Assembly: GCF_020179835.1 (NCBI RefSeq)
Contig: NZ_JAIUDA010000007.1
Location: 220,959-284,958, forward strand
DNA: 64,000 bases
Direction: 5' to 3'
Source: Pantoea sp. alder81
GTDB taxonomy: Bacteria; Pseudomonadota; Gammaproteobacteria; Enterobacterales; Enterobacteriaceae
In this document: in pieces, positions 1-7,947 of the stretch
How positions within the stretch are numbered: position 1 is the stretch's first letter
How the letters are laid out: every line of letters begins with the position of its first letter
Position numbers and translations under genes: made by a program
The notes under the pieces: model-generated
Told to the model about the DNA's origin: nothing
What the model saw: only the letters and a program-made list of their open reading frames with translations
The model's database searches: none

Positions 1-117
1 AGATGCCACCGCTAAATTGGCGCGATCGACGTAGCAAATCACCACCGTAATAAAGATCATCAGCAGCGTGATATAACGACGCCGTGTTGGTTTGGCCTGA
101 ACAGCAGAGAGATCCAT
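1..117 (-). CDS. dgoT: D-galactonate:H+ symporter DgoT, N-terminal part only
   Basis: Only the first 39 codons lie in the window; the gene continues past the left edge. The visible part is a short basic cytoplasmic tail (KPTRRRY) followed by a hydrophobic first membrane helix ending in [11 protein letters not shown], the conserved start of anion:cation symporter (ACS) family MFS proteins and very close to E. coli DgoT. The ATG is preceded by ACGGAG seven bases upstream. It is the last gene of the leftward dgo operon, after dgoD, from which it is separated by an ERIC element. Family knowledge: DgoT imports D-galactonate with protons across the inner membrane. The assignment rests on 39 residues plus the complete dgoRKAD context. 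Confidence 0.88.
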   Translation of the reverse strand, partial: MDLSAVQAKPTRRRYITLLMIFITVVICYVDRANLAVAS

Positions 118-268
118 GGTGTTTCTCCGTAAAAGTCGTGTAGGGATAACGTTTTCGAATATAAAAACCGCGCAGGCGGTAAAGTTTGCGTGCCGGAAAA
201 AGGCTGAGCGAGGCCCTATGCCTTATTTCACCGGCATACCTTTATCTAAAAGATTTTATAAATTCTTA

Positions 269-461
269 TACCTTCAATAATTCGTAGTGCAGGACAACAG
301 CGTCAGATGACGCTTTTGAACAGCGCTTGCGCTGACCCAAAGGGTGAGGTCACAGGCCGAACCACCCGGCAAGGGTATGAATCCCTCAGGCGCTTACTCA
401 AATAAGTGACTGGGGTGACTGAGCGCAGCCCACGCATCTGCAATTTGAAGTATGACGGGTA
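269..461. repeat. ERIC element, long form with internal insertion
   Basis: The right half matches the ERIC consensus: the core reads TTACTCAAATAAGTGACTGG (about 391-410) and the end reads TTTGAAGTATGACGGGTA at 444-461. The left end TACCTTCAATAATTCG starts at 269. Compared with the standard-length copy at 32673-32795, about 70 extra bases sit between GCAGGA (ends 294) and CGGCAAGG (from 367). Both ends border a TA dinucleotide, and the right end touches the dgoD stop codon. It fills most of the 344-base gap between dgoT and dgoD, so it is transcribed inside the dgo operon. Confidence 0.85.
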
Positions 462-1610
462 TTACCATTCAGCGACCGATCCGTCTGGGAAACGCCATAA
501 TGGATTGCGCCAGTCCGGTGCATTTTTACTTCTTTCAATCACCAGCTCTTCGTTAATTTCCACGCCGAGTCCCGGTTTATTCAGCGGATAGAAGTGACCA
601 TCATCCATTTTGAAATCATCTTTATTGATGACGTAATCCAGCAGTTCAGCGCCCTGATTATAGTGAATCCCCATGCTCTGCTCCTGGAACACGGCATTGC
701 GAGAGACGAAATCGACGTGGAGACAGGCAGCCAAAGCAATCGGGCCGAGCGGACAGTGCGGTGCCAGCGCCACATCGTAAGACTCTGCCATAGCGGCAAT
801 TTTGTAGCACTCGGTGATACCACCCGCATGCGAAAGATCCGGTTGCAGTATCGCCAGGCCACCCGCTTCCAGCACGCGTTTGAACTCAAAACGTGAGAAC
901 ATGCGTTCGCCTGCCGCGATAGGGATATGGGTTTGAGCTGCCAGACGCGGATAGTATTCCGCCTGCTCCGCCAGCACTGGCTCTTCAATGAACAGCGGGC
1001 GATACGGCTCCAGCTCTTTAATCAGCACTTTCGCCATTGGCGCACTGACGCGGCCGTGGAAATCGAGGCCGAACTCAATCTCTTTGCCAAACGCTTCGCG
1101 AATCTGTGCCACGGTGTTCACTGCCGCATCCACTTTGCGTGCATTATCAATGATGCCCATCTCTTCGCAGCCATTCAGCTTGAAGGTGTCGAAGCCAATC
1201 TTGCGCAGTTTCTTGATGCCGTCGACGACTTCTTCCGGACGATCGCCGCCCACCCAGCTGTAAGCCTTGATGCTGTCACGCACCAGACCGCCAAGCAGTT
1301 GATACACCGGCACGCCCAGCGCTTTGCCTTTGATATCCCACAGTGCCTGATCGATACCCGCGATGGCGCTCATCAGAATCGGACCACCGCGATAGAATCC
1401 ACCGCGATACATCACCTGCCACAGGTCGTTGATGCGTGCCGGGTCCTGACCAATCAGGTATTCCGACAGCTCATGCACGGCCGCTTCGACGCTGCGCGCA
1501 CGCCCTTCTATCACCGGTTCGCCCCAGCCGACAATACCTTCGTCGGTTTCGATTTTCAGGAACATCCAGCGCGGCGGCAGGCGATAAGTGGTCAGTTTGG
1601 TAATTTTCAT
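462..1610 (-). CDS. dgoD: D-galactonate dehydratase DgoD
   Basis: Dehydrates D-galactonate to 2-dehydro-3-deoxy-D-galactonate, the first catabolic step in the cytoplasm. The 382-residue protein is an enolase-superfamily enzyme: an N-terminal capping domain (about 1-110) then a TIM barrel. The expected catalytic set is present: Mg2+ ligands D183, E209 and E235 (in LDFH, FIEEP and AAGER), with H185 and H285 as the general acid/base pair. Length and residue numbering match the E. coli enzyme. The start overlaps the end of dgoA by four bases, indicating translational coupling within dgoRKADT. Confidence 0.97.
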   Translation of the reverse strand: MKITKLTTYRLPPRWMFLKIETDEGIVGWGEPVIEGRARSVEAAVHELSEYLIGQDPARINDLWQVMYRGGFYRGGPILMSAIAGIDQALWDIKGKALGVPVYQLLGGLVRDSIKAYSWVGGDRPEEVVDGIKKLRKIGFDTFKLNGCEEMGIIDNARKVDAAVNTVAQIREAFGKEIEFGLDFHGRVSAPMAKVLIKELEPYRPLFIEEPVLAEQAEYYPRLAAQTHIPIAAGERMFSRFEFKRVLEAGGLAILQPDLSHAGGITECYKIAAMAESYDVALAPHCPLGPIALAACLHVDFVSRNAVFQEQSMGIHYNQGAELLDYVINKDDFKMDDGHFYPLNKPGLGVEINEELVIERSKNAPDWRNPLWRFPDGSVAEW

Positions 1611-2224
1611 CGTACAGCGTCCTTATAAGCAGCAATAAATGCGCGAGCTTTCTCCACAGTGCGCGACAGCGGCTGGCCGGCGCGATAGAGATCGCTGCCC
1701 AAGCCCGCGCCAATGCAGCCTGCGGCCATAAATTCATGCAGGTTTTCCGGCGTCACGCCGCCCACCGCAAATACCGGCACGTCGGGTGGCAACACAGCTT
1801 TCAATGCTTTGATGTAGCCGGGGCCAAATGCCGAGGATGGGAAGATTTTCAGCGCCTGAGCGCCTGCCTGCAGGGCGGTGAACGCTTCGGTGGCGGTGGC
1901 ACAACCGGCCGCAACCGTCATGCCTTTAGCCACAGCCTGGCGAATCACTGCTGCATCGGTGTTCGGCGTCACCACCAGCTTGCTGTTCAGCGTGGCCAGT
2001 TCATCGACCTGCGCCGGATTCAGCACGGTACCCGCTCCAATTAGCGCTTTATCGCCGAAAGTCTGCACCATTGCACCAATGCTTTTGGCCCATTCAGGAG
2101 AATTCAGCGGGATCTCAATGGCGTCAAAACCCGCTTCGATCAGTGCACCAACGTGCGCTTCCGCTTCGTCTGGCGTGATGCCACGCAGGATGGCGATCAA
2201 CGGTAATTTAGTTTGCCAGGTCAT
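1607..2224 (-). CDS. dgoA: 2-dehydro-3-deoxy-6-phosphogalactonate aldolase DgoA
   Basis: Cleaves 2-dehydro-3-deoxy-6-phospho-D-galactonate to pyruvate and glyceraldehyde 3-phosphate. It is a class I KDPG-type aldolase; the Schiff-base lysine is in ALKIFPSS, and [11 protein letters not shown] near the N-terminus is typical of the family. I chose the ATG at 2224 (205 residues, as in E. coli) rather than the TTG two codons upstream: AAGGAG lies eight bases before the ATG but only two before the TTG. The start overlaps the end of dgoK by 17 bases, and the end overlaps dgoD by four. Confidence 0.96.
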   Translation of the reverse strand: MTWQTKLPLIAILRGITPDEAEAHVGALIEAGFDAIEIPLNSPEWAKSIGAMVQTFGDKALIGAGTVLNPAQVDELATLNSKLVVTPNTDAAVIRQAVAKGMTVAAGCATATEAFTALQAGAQALKIFPSSAFGPGYIKALKAVLPPDVPVFAVGGVTPENLHEFMAAGCIGAGLGSDLYRAGQPLSRTVEKARAFIAAYKDAVR

Positions 2225-3083
2225 CTGCAATACTCCTTATTCCATGCTGGAACGCGCGATCGCCTTCCAATGTGACTGAATCCACACCGATAAATTGCAG
2301 TGCCTGCTGATAACGCTGCGCCAGCGCGTTCCCGGCAATAATGATGATCGGTTGGCTGCGATTCGTGTGTTGCGTCATTAGCGCCACTTCATGACCAATC
2401 AACAGGCCAGATAAAAAATCGCTGATATGGCGGCGATCGCGTGCACCCAGGACGTGGGAAGCACGCACTTCGAACAGCCGGGAAAGGATCGATGCATCCT
2501 GACTGCCGACCGCTAAGCCTTCATGGAAAGCGGCGGAATGCTCTTCCTGCTCTGGCAAACCGGCACCAATCAATGACTGTTTCAGCAGCAGATGATGCAA
2601 TTCGCCCGTCATCACCGTGCGGAAATCCTGCACACGCTGCTGCTCTACCTGCACCCACTTAGCATGCGTGCCGGGCATTACATACTGCGTTGCAGGTTGC
2701 AGTGCTAAGGCACCCAGCAACTGTGTCTCTTCACCGCGCATTACGTTGTAATTGTCAGCACGTTCGACGCTTAATCCCGGCACGATCCATGCTTTATCGT
2801 CGACGCGCGTTAGACGGCTGCTGAGTTGGTTTAGCGCCACCGGACAGGCCAGATAAGGCACCGAAAGCCAGCCTGCATTGCTGCCGACCATACCCGCCAT
2901 CACCACCGGCACGTCATTTACCGGCCAGCCGTCGGTGATACTGGCAAATACCTCTGCGGGCGTACGTCCGCCAAGACGCGTGACGCCCGCTTCTGACCGG
3001 CGCTCATCAACGCAGTTGCCCTGCTGATAATGCCAGGCACGCAGATTGGTTGAACCCCAATCAATCGCGATATAGCTGGTCAC
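2208..3083 (-). CDS. dgoK: 2-dehydro-3-deoxygalactonokinase DgoK
   Basis: Phosphorylates 2-dehydro-3-deoxy-D-galactonate at O6 with ATP, making the substrate of DgoA. The 291-residue protein shows the family's N-terminal phosphate-binding motif IAIDWGSTNLRAW and a C-terminal IIIIAGNALAQRY segment. The start is a GTG that shares bases with the TGA of dgoR (GTGA) and has AAGGAG five bases upstream, so translation is probably coupled to the regulator gene. It is the second gene of the operon. Confidence 0.95.
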   Translation of the reverse strand: MTSYIAIDWGSTNLRAWHYQQGNCVDERRSEAGVTRLGGRTPAEVFASITDGWPVNDVPVVMAGMVGSNAGWLSVPYLACPVALNQLSSRLTRVDDKAWIVPGLSVERADNYNVMRGEETQLLGALALQPATQYVMPGTHAKWVQVEQQRVQDFRTVMTGELHHLLLKQSLIGAGLPEQEEHSAAFHEGLAVGSQDASILSRLFEVRASHVLGARDRRHISDFLSGLLIGHEVALMTQHTNRSQPIIIIAGNALAQRYQQALQFIGVDSVTLEGDRAFQHGIRSIADDLAN

Positions 3084-3778
3084 ATAATCTCCTTAAGTCG
3101 GGCGGTGGAACTGGCGATCATCGCTTTAGCCGCCTGCTCCGCTGCATCGCCATCCTGATGACGAATGGCATCAAATAGCGCTTTGTGTTCGGCTAAGGTG
3201 CGCGGCATGTTGCCGGAATCCGCCATATAGGTTTTCGCAAACACCGCTTTCTGTAACTGGCTGATTGCCACATTAAGCTGCTGCAATACCGGATTGTGCA
3301 CCGAGGCCAGCACCGCTTCGTGGTAGCGGATATCTGCCTCGTTAAAGGCCTCACGATCCAGCTGATGAGCAACCATGTCGTTATAGGCTTGCTCAATCGT
3401 CGCCAAATCGTTTGAGGTCGCACGTTCCGCCGACCAGCGTGCAATCTGTGGTTCCACCAGCACGCGTACTTCACTCATGGCGGCAATCAACCTGGGGTCC
3501 TGATCGTGCGCCAGTGCCCACTGCAATACGTCGCTATCGAGGTAATTCCACTGATTGCGCGGGGTGACAAAGGCGCCACGATAGCGCTTCATCTCCATCA
3601 GCCGCTTTGCCATTAGCGAGCGAAACACTTCGCGGATGATGTTGCGCGAGGTGCTAAAACGCTCACACAACTCCGCTTCGGCTGGCAACGCGGCGCCCGG
3701 CACATACTTCCCTGCGACAATTTCTTCACCCAGCGTCAGAATGATGCGCTCGGTTTTACTTAATTGTTCTTGCGTCAT
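3080..3778 (-). CDS. dgoR: GntR-family repressor of the galactonate operon, DgoR
   Basis: A 232-residue FadR-subfamily GntR regulator: winged helix-turn-helix at about 8-76 (including LPAEAELCERFSTSRNIIREV) and an all-helical FCD effector domain at about 90-225 with conserved His and Asp positions. Family knowledge: DgoR represses the dgo operon and D-galactonate relieves it. It is the first gene of the operon it presumably controls, and a clear inverted repeat matching DgoR-type operators lies about 90 bases upstream (3865-3900). Confidence 0.95.
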   Translation of the reverse strand: MTQEQLSKTERIILTLGEEIVAGKYVPGAALPAEAELCERFSTSRNIIREVFRSLMAKRLMEMKRYRGAFVTPRNQWNYLDSDVLQWALAHDQDPRLIAAMSEVRVLVEPQIARWSAERATSNDLATIEQAYNDMVAHQLDREAFNEADIRYHEAVLASVHNPVLQQLNVAISQLQKAVFAKTYMADSGNMPRTLAEHKALFDAIRHQDGDAAEQAAKAMIASSTARLKEIM

Positions 3779-3864
3779 GATGTTCCATTCAGTGAAAGAC
3801 GGTAGCCCATCAGATTACTGCTTTCGACGCGTGAAAACTAACAGACACCTCACGTCATGACGCC

Positions 3865-3900
3865 GATTGTAGTACTAATGATATAAGTTGTACTACAATC
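3865..3900. promoter_or_regulatory. DgoR operator pair
   Basis: A perfect 11-base inverted repeat, GATTGTAGTAC (3865-3875) and GTACTACAATC (3890-3900), separated by 14 bases. Each arm contains its own smaller palindrome of the form TTGTA(G/C)TAC(A/T)A, which resembles the operator I recall for E. coli DgoR. The spacing puts the two arms on about the same face of the helix. It lies upstream of dgoR and is best read as the autoregulatory operator of the whole dgo operon. Confidence 0.75.
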
Positions 3901-3954
3901 TGGATCACATAATAGACAATCCAGATGCGCGGGAATGCGCACCAGACGAAATCG

Positions 3955-4150
3955 AACGGGTCATGGGTTGGGGCAGGATGTGTGACGTATCAGTGCGCAT
4001 CCGGCAGAAACTGGGGGGCCGTTCGTTGGGTCATTATTTGCGTTGGATCAGCGCGCAACCGACGGAACTGGATTGATCGTTCGGTGGGCCATCATTTAGG
4101 GTGTATCAATGCACAGCTAACGGAAACTGGAACGCTCATGGGTAGTGTCG
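3955..4150. repeat. Degenerate tandem repeat, about 58-base period
   Basis: Three diverged copies of a unit of 57-59 bases. The shared landmarks are a TGGG-rich opening, an (A/G)TATCA or GGATCA block with GCGCA or GCACA after it, and a closing GAAACTGG or GGAACTGG. The closing AACTGG recurs at 4009, 4066 and 4125. I recognise no known element. The copies are too diverged, and lack constant-length unique spacers, for a CRISPR. Confidence 0.6.
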
Positions 4151-4195
4151 CCATTGATAACAACCAATCGGCATTTGCAGGATGAATTCAGAGAG

Positions 4196-4218
4196 GCGGA
4201 CAGCAGCGCGCTGCCCGC
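4196..4218 (-). terminator. Hairpin after yidA, possible terminator
   Basis: GCGG-A-CAGC pairs with GCTG-C-CCGC around a five-base loop, just past the yidA stop codon on the leftward strand. There is no good T-run after the stem, so intrinsic termination is uncertain. Confidence 0.4.
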
Positions 4219-4229
4219 AGAGAAGAGGA

Positions 4230-5039
4230 TTACAGCACTAACTCTTCAATGGCATGCGCAACGCCATCTTCCATATTGGTTTTCGTCACAAACTGCGCGA
4301 TGTGTTTAACCGAATCAATGGCATTGCCCATCGCCACACCGGTTCCGGCATACTCAATCATCGCCAAATCGTTTTCCTGATCGCCAATCGCCATCACTTC
4401 CGACTGCTGCAGACCCAATTTGTCCGCCAGCATTTTCACGCCGTAGCCTTTGTTGACCAATGGGTTGAGGATTTCGAGATAATACGGCGCGCTTTTCAGG
4501 ATGGTGTAGCTTTCACGGGCACGCGCAGGCAGGCCAGCAATCGCCTTATCCAGCAGATGTGGCTTGTCGATCATCATCAGTTTCGGGAAGCGCGTGGCGG
4601 GGTCCATCTCCTCCACCGCACGGTAACGTACCGGAATACCGGTCAAACTGGCTTCATGGATGGTGTATTCGCTGATGTCTTTGTTAGGCGTATAGAGGAA
4701 GGATTTGTCGAACGCCTGGAAATGTACCCCGAGGTCACGCGCCAGCTGTTCAATGTAGAGATAGTCATCAAAGCTCAGCGTCTGTTCAGCCACGACATCA
4801 CCGTTAACCGCGCTATGCACCAAAGCGCCGTTGTTGCTGATGCAATATTGGCCAGGCTGCTGCATATCGAGTTCCATCAGATAGCGCTCGATGCCGACCA
4901 GCGGACGGCCGGTTGCCAGCACAATGGAAACCCCTTTATCACGCGCACGACCAATCGCTGATTTCACTGCCGCCGTCACCTCGTGCTGCGGGTTGAGCAG
5001 CGTGCCGTCCATATCGATCGCAATCAATTTTATCGCCAT
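4230..5039 (-). CDS. yidA: HAD-superfamily sugar phosphatase YidA
   Basis: A 269-residue Cof-type (class IIB) HAD phosphatase, the usual family length. The nucleophile loop is IDMDGTLLNP (D8 and D10), the central cap domain spans about 85-185, and the C-terminal metal site is IGDQENDLAMI. Family knowledge: YidA dephosphorylates sugar phosphates, including erythrose 4-phosphate and alpha-glucose 1-phosphate, in the cytoplasm. In E. coli it also lies between dgo and gyrB, so position supports the name. The next gene of the E. coli layout, yidB, is absent here. Confidence 0.95.
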   Translation of the reverse strand: MAIKLIAIDMDGTLLNPQHEVTAAVKSAIGRARDKGVSIVLATGRPLVGIERYLMELDMQQPGQYCISNNGALVHSAVNGDVVAEQTLSFDDYLYIEQLARDLGVHFQAFDKSFLYTPNKDISEYTIHEASLTGIPVRYRAVEEMDPATRFPKLMMIDKPHLLDKAIAGLPARARESYTILKSAPYYLEILNPLVNKGYGVKMLADKLGLQQSEVMAIGDQENDLAMIEYAGTGVAMGNAIDSVKHIAQFVTKTNMEDGVAHAIEELVL

Positions 5040-5127
5040 AACATCCTCGGTTAAGTCAGAGTTTGTTTAATGCTAGCGCGATTCAGCTCACATTGACCAG
5101 TTAATCGACAACGGACGGCACTTCAGG

Positions 5128-6417
5128 TTATTTTGCGGTCAGCGGCTTGCGGACAAACAAACCATAGCTCAGCGCCCCCAGCATCAACAATCCCGCCCCC
5201 AGCAAGAATACGTTGGTAAATTTGCCGGTAGTATCCAGGATGATGCCCGTGACGATGGGTGCCATTGCTGCGCCGAGGAAGCCGCCAAAGTTCTGAATAG
5301 CACCCAGTGAAGCAACCTGAGATTTTGGTGCAATATCACTGGCCAGCGTCCAAAGTGCTCCTTGTGGCATCTGCGAACAGAAGTACCCCATGGCGAGGAG
5401 CGCGATTGCCAGCGGCGTACTATCCACGAAGGGGATCGGTGCCACGAAGCAGGCGGCCAGTGCTGCGCCAGTCACAATCGGAACTTTACGCGCGGTGATG
5501 GCCCGTACGCCACGACGTACCAATCGATCGGACAGCATACCGCCCACCAGCACGCCTAAAATGCCGGCGAAGAACGGAATCGAGGCGATCCAACCAGTGG
5601 CTTTGAGACTGAAACCCAGGGATTTTTCCAAATAGCCTGGTAGCCAGGTGAGATAGACCCAAATAGTGAACATGATGGAGAAGTTGCCGATCACCATAAA
5701 CCACGTTGTGCTGTGACGGAACAGTGCACCCCAACTGGCCTGCGCCTTCTCTTCTGGTGCAGCCACACTGCGCTGCCCGGCATGCAGCAAGGCATCTTCA
5801 CGCGCTTCGGGATCACGATAAAACTTCCACCACGCCAGCAGCAATGGAATACCCATCAGTCCAATGGCGACGAACATGCCACGCCAGCCCAGGGTCAGCA
5901 GCAGTACGGTCAAAATCGGTGGCGCGATAGCGTTGGCGATTTGCGAACCGGTATTGATGATCGCCGTGGGTAAACCGCGTTCGTTATCGCCAAACCAGCG
6001 ATGGGTGATCTTGATACCCGAGGTGAAAAACGGCGATTCGGCGATCCCTAACATCATGCGTAAGCCATAGAAGAAGCTATAGCTGTTTACAAACGCCGCC
6101 AGCACAGTAAACGTGGACCATAAGCCGAGCGCCCATGAGAACATTTTCCTTGGACCAAACTTATCCACCAGCCAGCCTGCAGGCAGGTTTGCTAGCGCAT
6201 AAGGCCAGAGAAATGCGGAGAGTAACAAGCCCATTTCGGTTTGCGAGAAGCCAAATTCAGCAGCAATAGTGGTGTTAGCGATGCTGAGATTCGCGCGGTC
6301 AAGATAGTTAACCACCGCCGCCAACAGCAGAAGGAGGACAATGCCCCAGCGCAGTTTGCCTATGGTTGTTGGCTGGGTAATGGTCGCATCAGATAAGGTA
6401 TGCGAAGAGGGTTTCAT
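5128..6417 (-). CDS. MFS sugar-acid transporter (ACS family) of the accessory operon
   Basis: A 429-residue, 12-helix major facilitator protein. The motif NYLDRANLSIA at the end of helix 1 and DKFGPRKMFSWALG after helix 2 mark the anion:cation symporter family (GudP/ExuT/DgoT relatives), which carry hexuronates, aldarates and aldonates. It is the last gene of the leftward four-gene operon; its start overlaps the end of the cupin gene by four bases. Its likely cargo is the sugar acid processed by the aldolase and kinase encoded upstream. The substrate cannot be named from sequence. Confidence 0.85.
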   Translation of the reverse strand: MKPSSHTLSDATITQPTTIGKLRWGIVLLLLLAAVVNYLDRANLSIANTTIAAEFGFSQTEMGLLLSAFLWPYALANLPAGWLVDKFGPRKMFSWALGLWSTFTVLAAFVNSYSFFYGLRMMLGIAESPFFTSGIKITHRWFGDNERGLPTAIINTGSQIANAIAPPILTVLLLTLGWRGMFVAIGLMGIPLLLAWWKFYRDPEAREDALLHAGQRSVAAPEEKAQASWGALFRHSTTWFMVIGNFSIMFTIWVYLTWLPGYLEKSLGFSLKATGWIASIPFFAGILGVLVGGMLSDRLVRRGVRAITARKVPIVTGAALAACFVAPIPFVDSTPLAIALLAMGYFCSQMPQGALWTLASDIAPKSQVASLGAIQNFGGFLGAAMAPIVTGIILDTTGKFTNVFLLGAGLLMLGALSYGLFVRKPLTAK

Positions 6418-6908
6418 GACGCCTCCTGCGGGGAAGAAAACAGGTCGAGATGGATTTTAATCACCGCTTTGCGAATCCGTTGTACTTCCGGCGCGGCACA
6501 GCACGGACGATGGACATCGTGTGGGAAAAACAGCGCGAACTGGCCCGGCGTTAGGGTGATCATCGATTCATTGATAGTGTCCTGATAAAACACCACATCT
6601 CGTTCGGTGCGCAAATCTTCGGTAATGACATGTTGCGGATGGGCGCGCGCCACGCCGATATTCTCACGTCCCTTCAGTAAATATTGGATATCAACATAGT
6701 TAAAGTGCGACTCCGCGCGACGATCGCTCGCTGGTTCGGTATCCATTTCCTGCACCAGACAGAACATCTGGTTGTTGGGCAGTAAATCGTATTTCCCTGC
6801 GTCCAGCTGGCTGAAATCGGTATCTGCAATCCAGCGAATAGCCTGGTCAATTATGGGATGAAAAGCATGGCGCTCACGCGTCCAGTCCAGTCGATCGCAT
6901 ACAATCAT
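6414..6908 (-). CDS. YhcH/YjgK/YiaL-family cupin protein
   Basis: A 164-residue protein of the YhcH/EbgC (DUF386) cupin family. Visible family marks are ESHFNYVDIQ in the middle and FALFFPHDVHRP near the C-terminus, whose acidic and His residues form the metal site in relatives. I start it at the ATG at 6908 (MIVCDRLDW, with GGGA upstream), since an in-frame codon 19 positions earlier gives an N-terminus unlike the family. Family knowledge: the relative NanQ (YhcH) speeds anomerisation of sialic acid, so a mutarotase-like role on a sugar acid is plausible. It overlaps the transporter gene by four bases. Confidence 0.85.
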   Translation of the reverse strand: MIVCDRLDWTRERHAFHPIIDQAIRWIADTDFSQLDAGKYDLLPNNQMFCLVQEMDTEPASDRRAESHFNYVDIQYLLKGRENIGVARAHPQHVITEDLRTERDVVFYQDTINESMITLTPGQFALFFPHDVHRPCCAAPEVQRIRKAVIKIHLDLFSSPQEAS

Positions 6909-6980
6909 GATGTTTTCCCGTGTCGTTATCGTTAGAGGGTTCAGGTACAGCGGGAGGATAAACATCCTCCCTGAGAGGTT

Positions 6981-7904
6981 TTATTTGGTTACACGTGGCT
7001 GCCATAACGCGCTGCCATCACGGATTTGATCGAGCAGAACGCTCAATCCCCAGAATTTTTCCAGCACATTGTCTTTGTTCACCCGGCAGTGCTCACTGGC
7101 AAACGTGCCCAGTCGCTGGTGATAAATCTTGGCGTTTTTCGGATAGCCAAGCGTTTCCGTCACGGCGCTGAGCGACAGGAACAGCGACAGCTCATGAGCT
7201 TTTTCCGGCTGCTGTGCGCCGTGGTGATAAAGCCAGTGGTACAGACCCGGATGGAAGTTAGTGAACACACCGCTGAAACCTTTGGATCCCGCTTGCATCG
7301 CCGGCCAGGCAATTGCTGCATTGGCATTGATAATGGCCAGTGGCGTGCCCTGAGCCAGTTTGACGCGGCGCTCAACGGTGGGCAGATCGCAGCTCACATC
7401 TTTCAACACCACAAAACGGCCACTGTTGGCGCAGAAGCTGAACTCCTCATCACTCAACAGGCGACGATACGGCGCCGGGCACTCATAAAGCCCCAATGGC
7501 ATGTCCGCGGGTAATGATTCCAACAGATGGTTGAGATGGGCATAGAATGTTTCACTGCCCTGATTTTGTGGGTCGAGGTGGTTGGTCACCAGTACCAAAG
7601 CATCAATCCCGGTACTGGCCATGGCTTGCAGCTCTTTAGTTTGCTCTGCCAGATCATCACTGATATGTCCTGAGGCGATGACGGGCACACGGCCTTCTAC
7701 TTTCTGCACCACAAAGCGTGCCAGATCTACCCGCTCGTCGAGGCTGAGATATTGCATCTCGCTGGACTGACATACTGCAAACAGCGCATCCACGCCCTCT
7801 TTTAAGTACCAACCAATCAACTTTTCCAGTCCCGGATAATCAATCTGGTTATCCGGGGTAAACGGGGTCAGCATGACCGGTACAATGCCTTCAATCTTTT
7901 TCAT
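6981..7904 (-). CDS. Divergent DHDPS/N-acetylneuraminate lyase-type aldolase
   Basis: A 307-residue TIM-barrel protein of the DHDPS/NAL superfamily (GIVPVMLTPFTPD at the N-terminus). In numbering from the first of two adjacent ATGs, the Schiff-base lysine is K169 (VVLKDVS) and the catalytic tyrosine Y141. The flanking motifs are unusual: YECP replaces YNxP, and CQSSE (46-50) replaces the GxxGE loop that holds the keto-acid carboxylate. I chose the second ATG because AGGAG is better spaced from it. Members split or join 2-keto-3-deoxy sugar acids through pyruvate; which substrate is used here is unknown. It lies 41-44 bases after the HTH-kinase gene. Confidence 0.85.
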   Translation of the reverse strand: MKKIEGIVPVMLTPFTPDNQIDYPGLEKLIGWYLKEGVDALFAVCQSSEMQYLSLDERVDLARFVVQKVEGRVPVIASGHISDDLAEQTKELQAMASTGIDALVLVTNHLDPQNQGSETFYAHLNHLLESLPADMPLGLYECPAPYRRLLSDEEFSFCANSGRFVVLKDVSCDLPTVERRVKLAQGTPLAIINANAAIAWPAMQAGSKGFSGVFTNFHPGLYHWLYHHGAQQPEKAHELSLFLSLSAVTETLGYPKNAKIYHQRLGTFASEHCRVNKDNVLEKFWGLSVLLDQIRDGSALWQPRVTK

Positions 7905-7947
7905 CATCTCTCCTGTCAGCGAAGGACCGCTGTGATTAATTTTCTGA

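Noticed and set aside
927..1628. A 233-codon open frame on the rightward strand opposite dgoD
   Set aside because: It mirrors the codon structure of dgoD, which has all catalytic residues; the antisense product has no recognisable domain and no ribosome site. The same applies to the 235-codon frame opposite yidA (4254-4961) and similar long antisense frames throughout.
3955..4150. CRISPR array
   Set aside because: Units are 57-59 bases with divergence spread over the whole unit, no constant short repeat with unique spacers, and no cas genes nearby.
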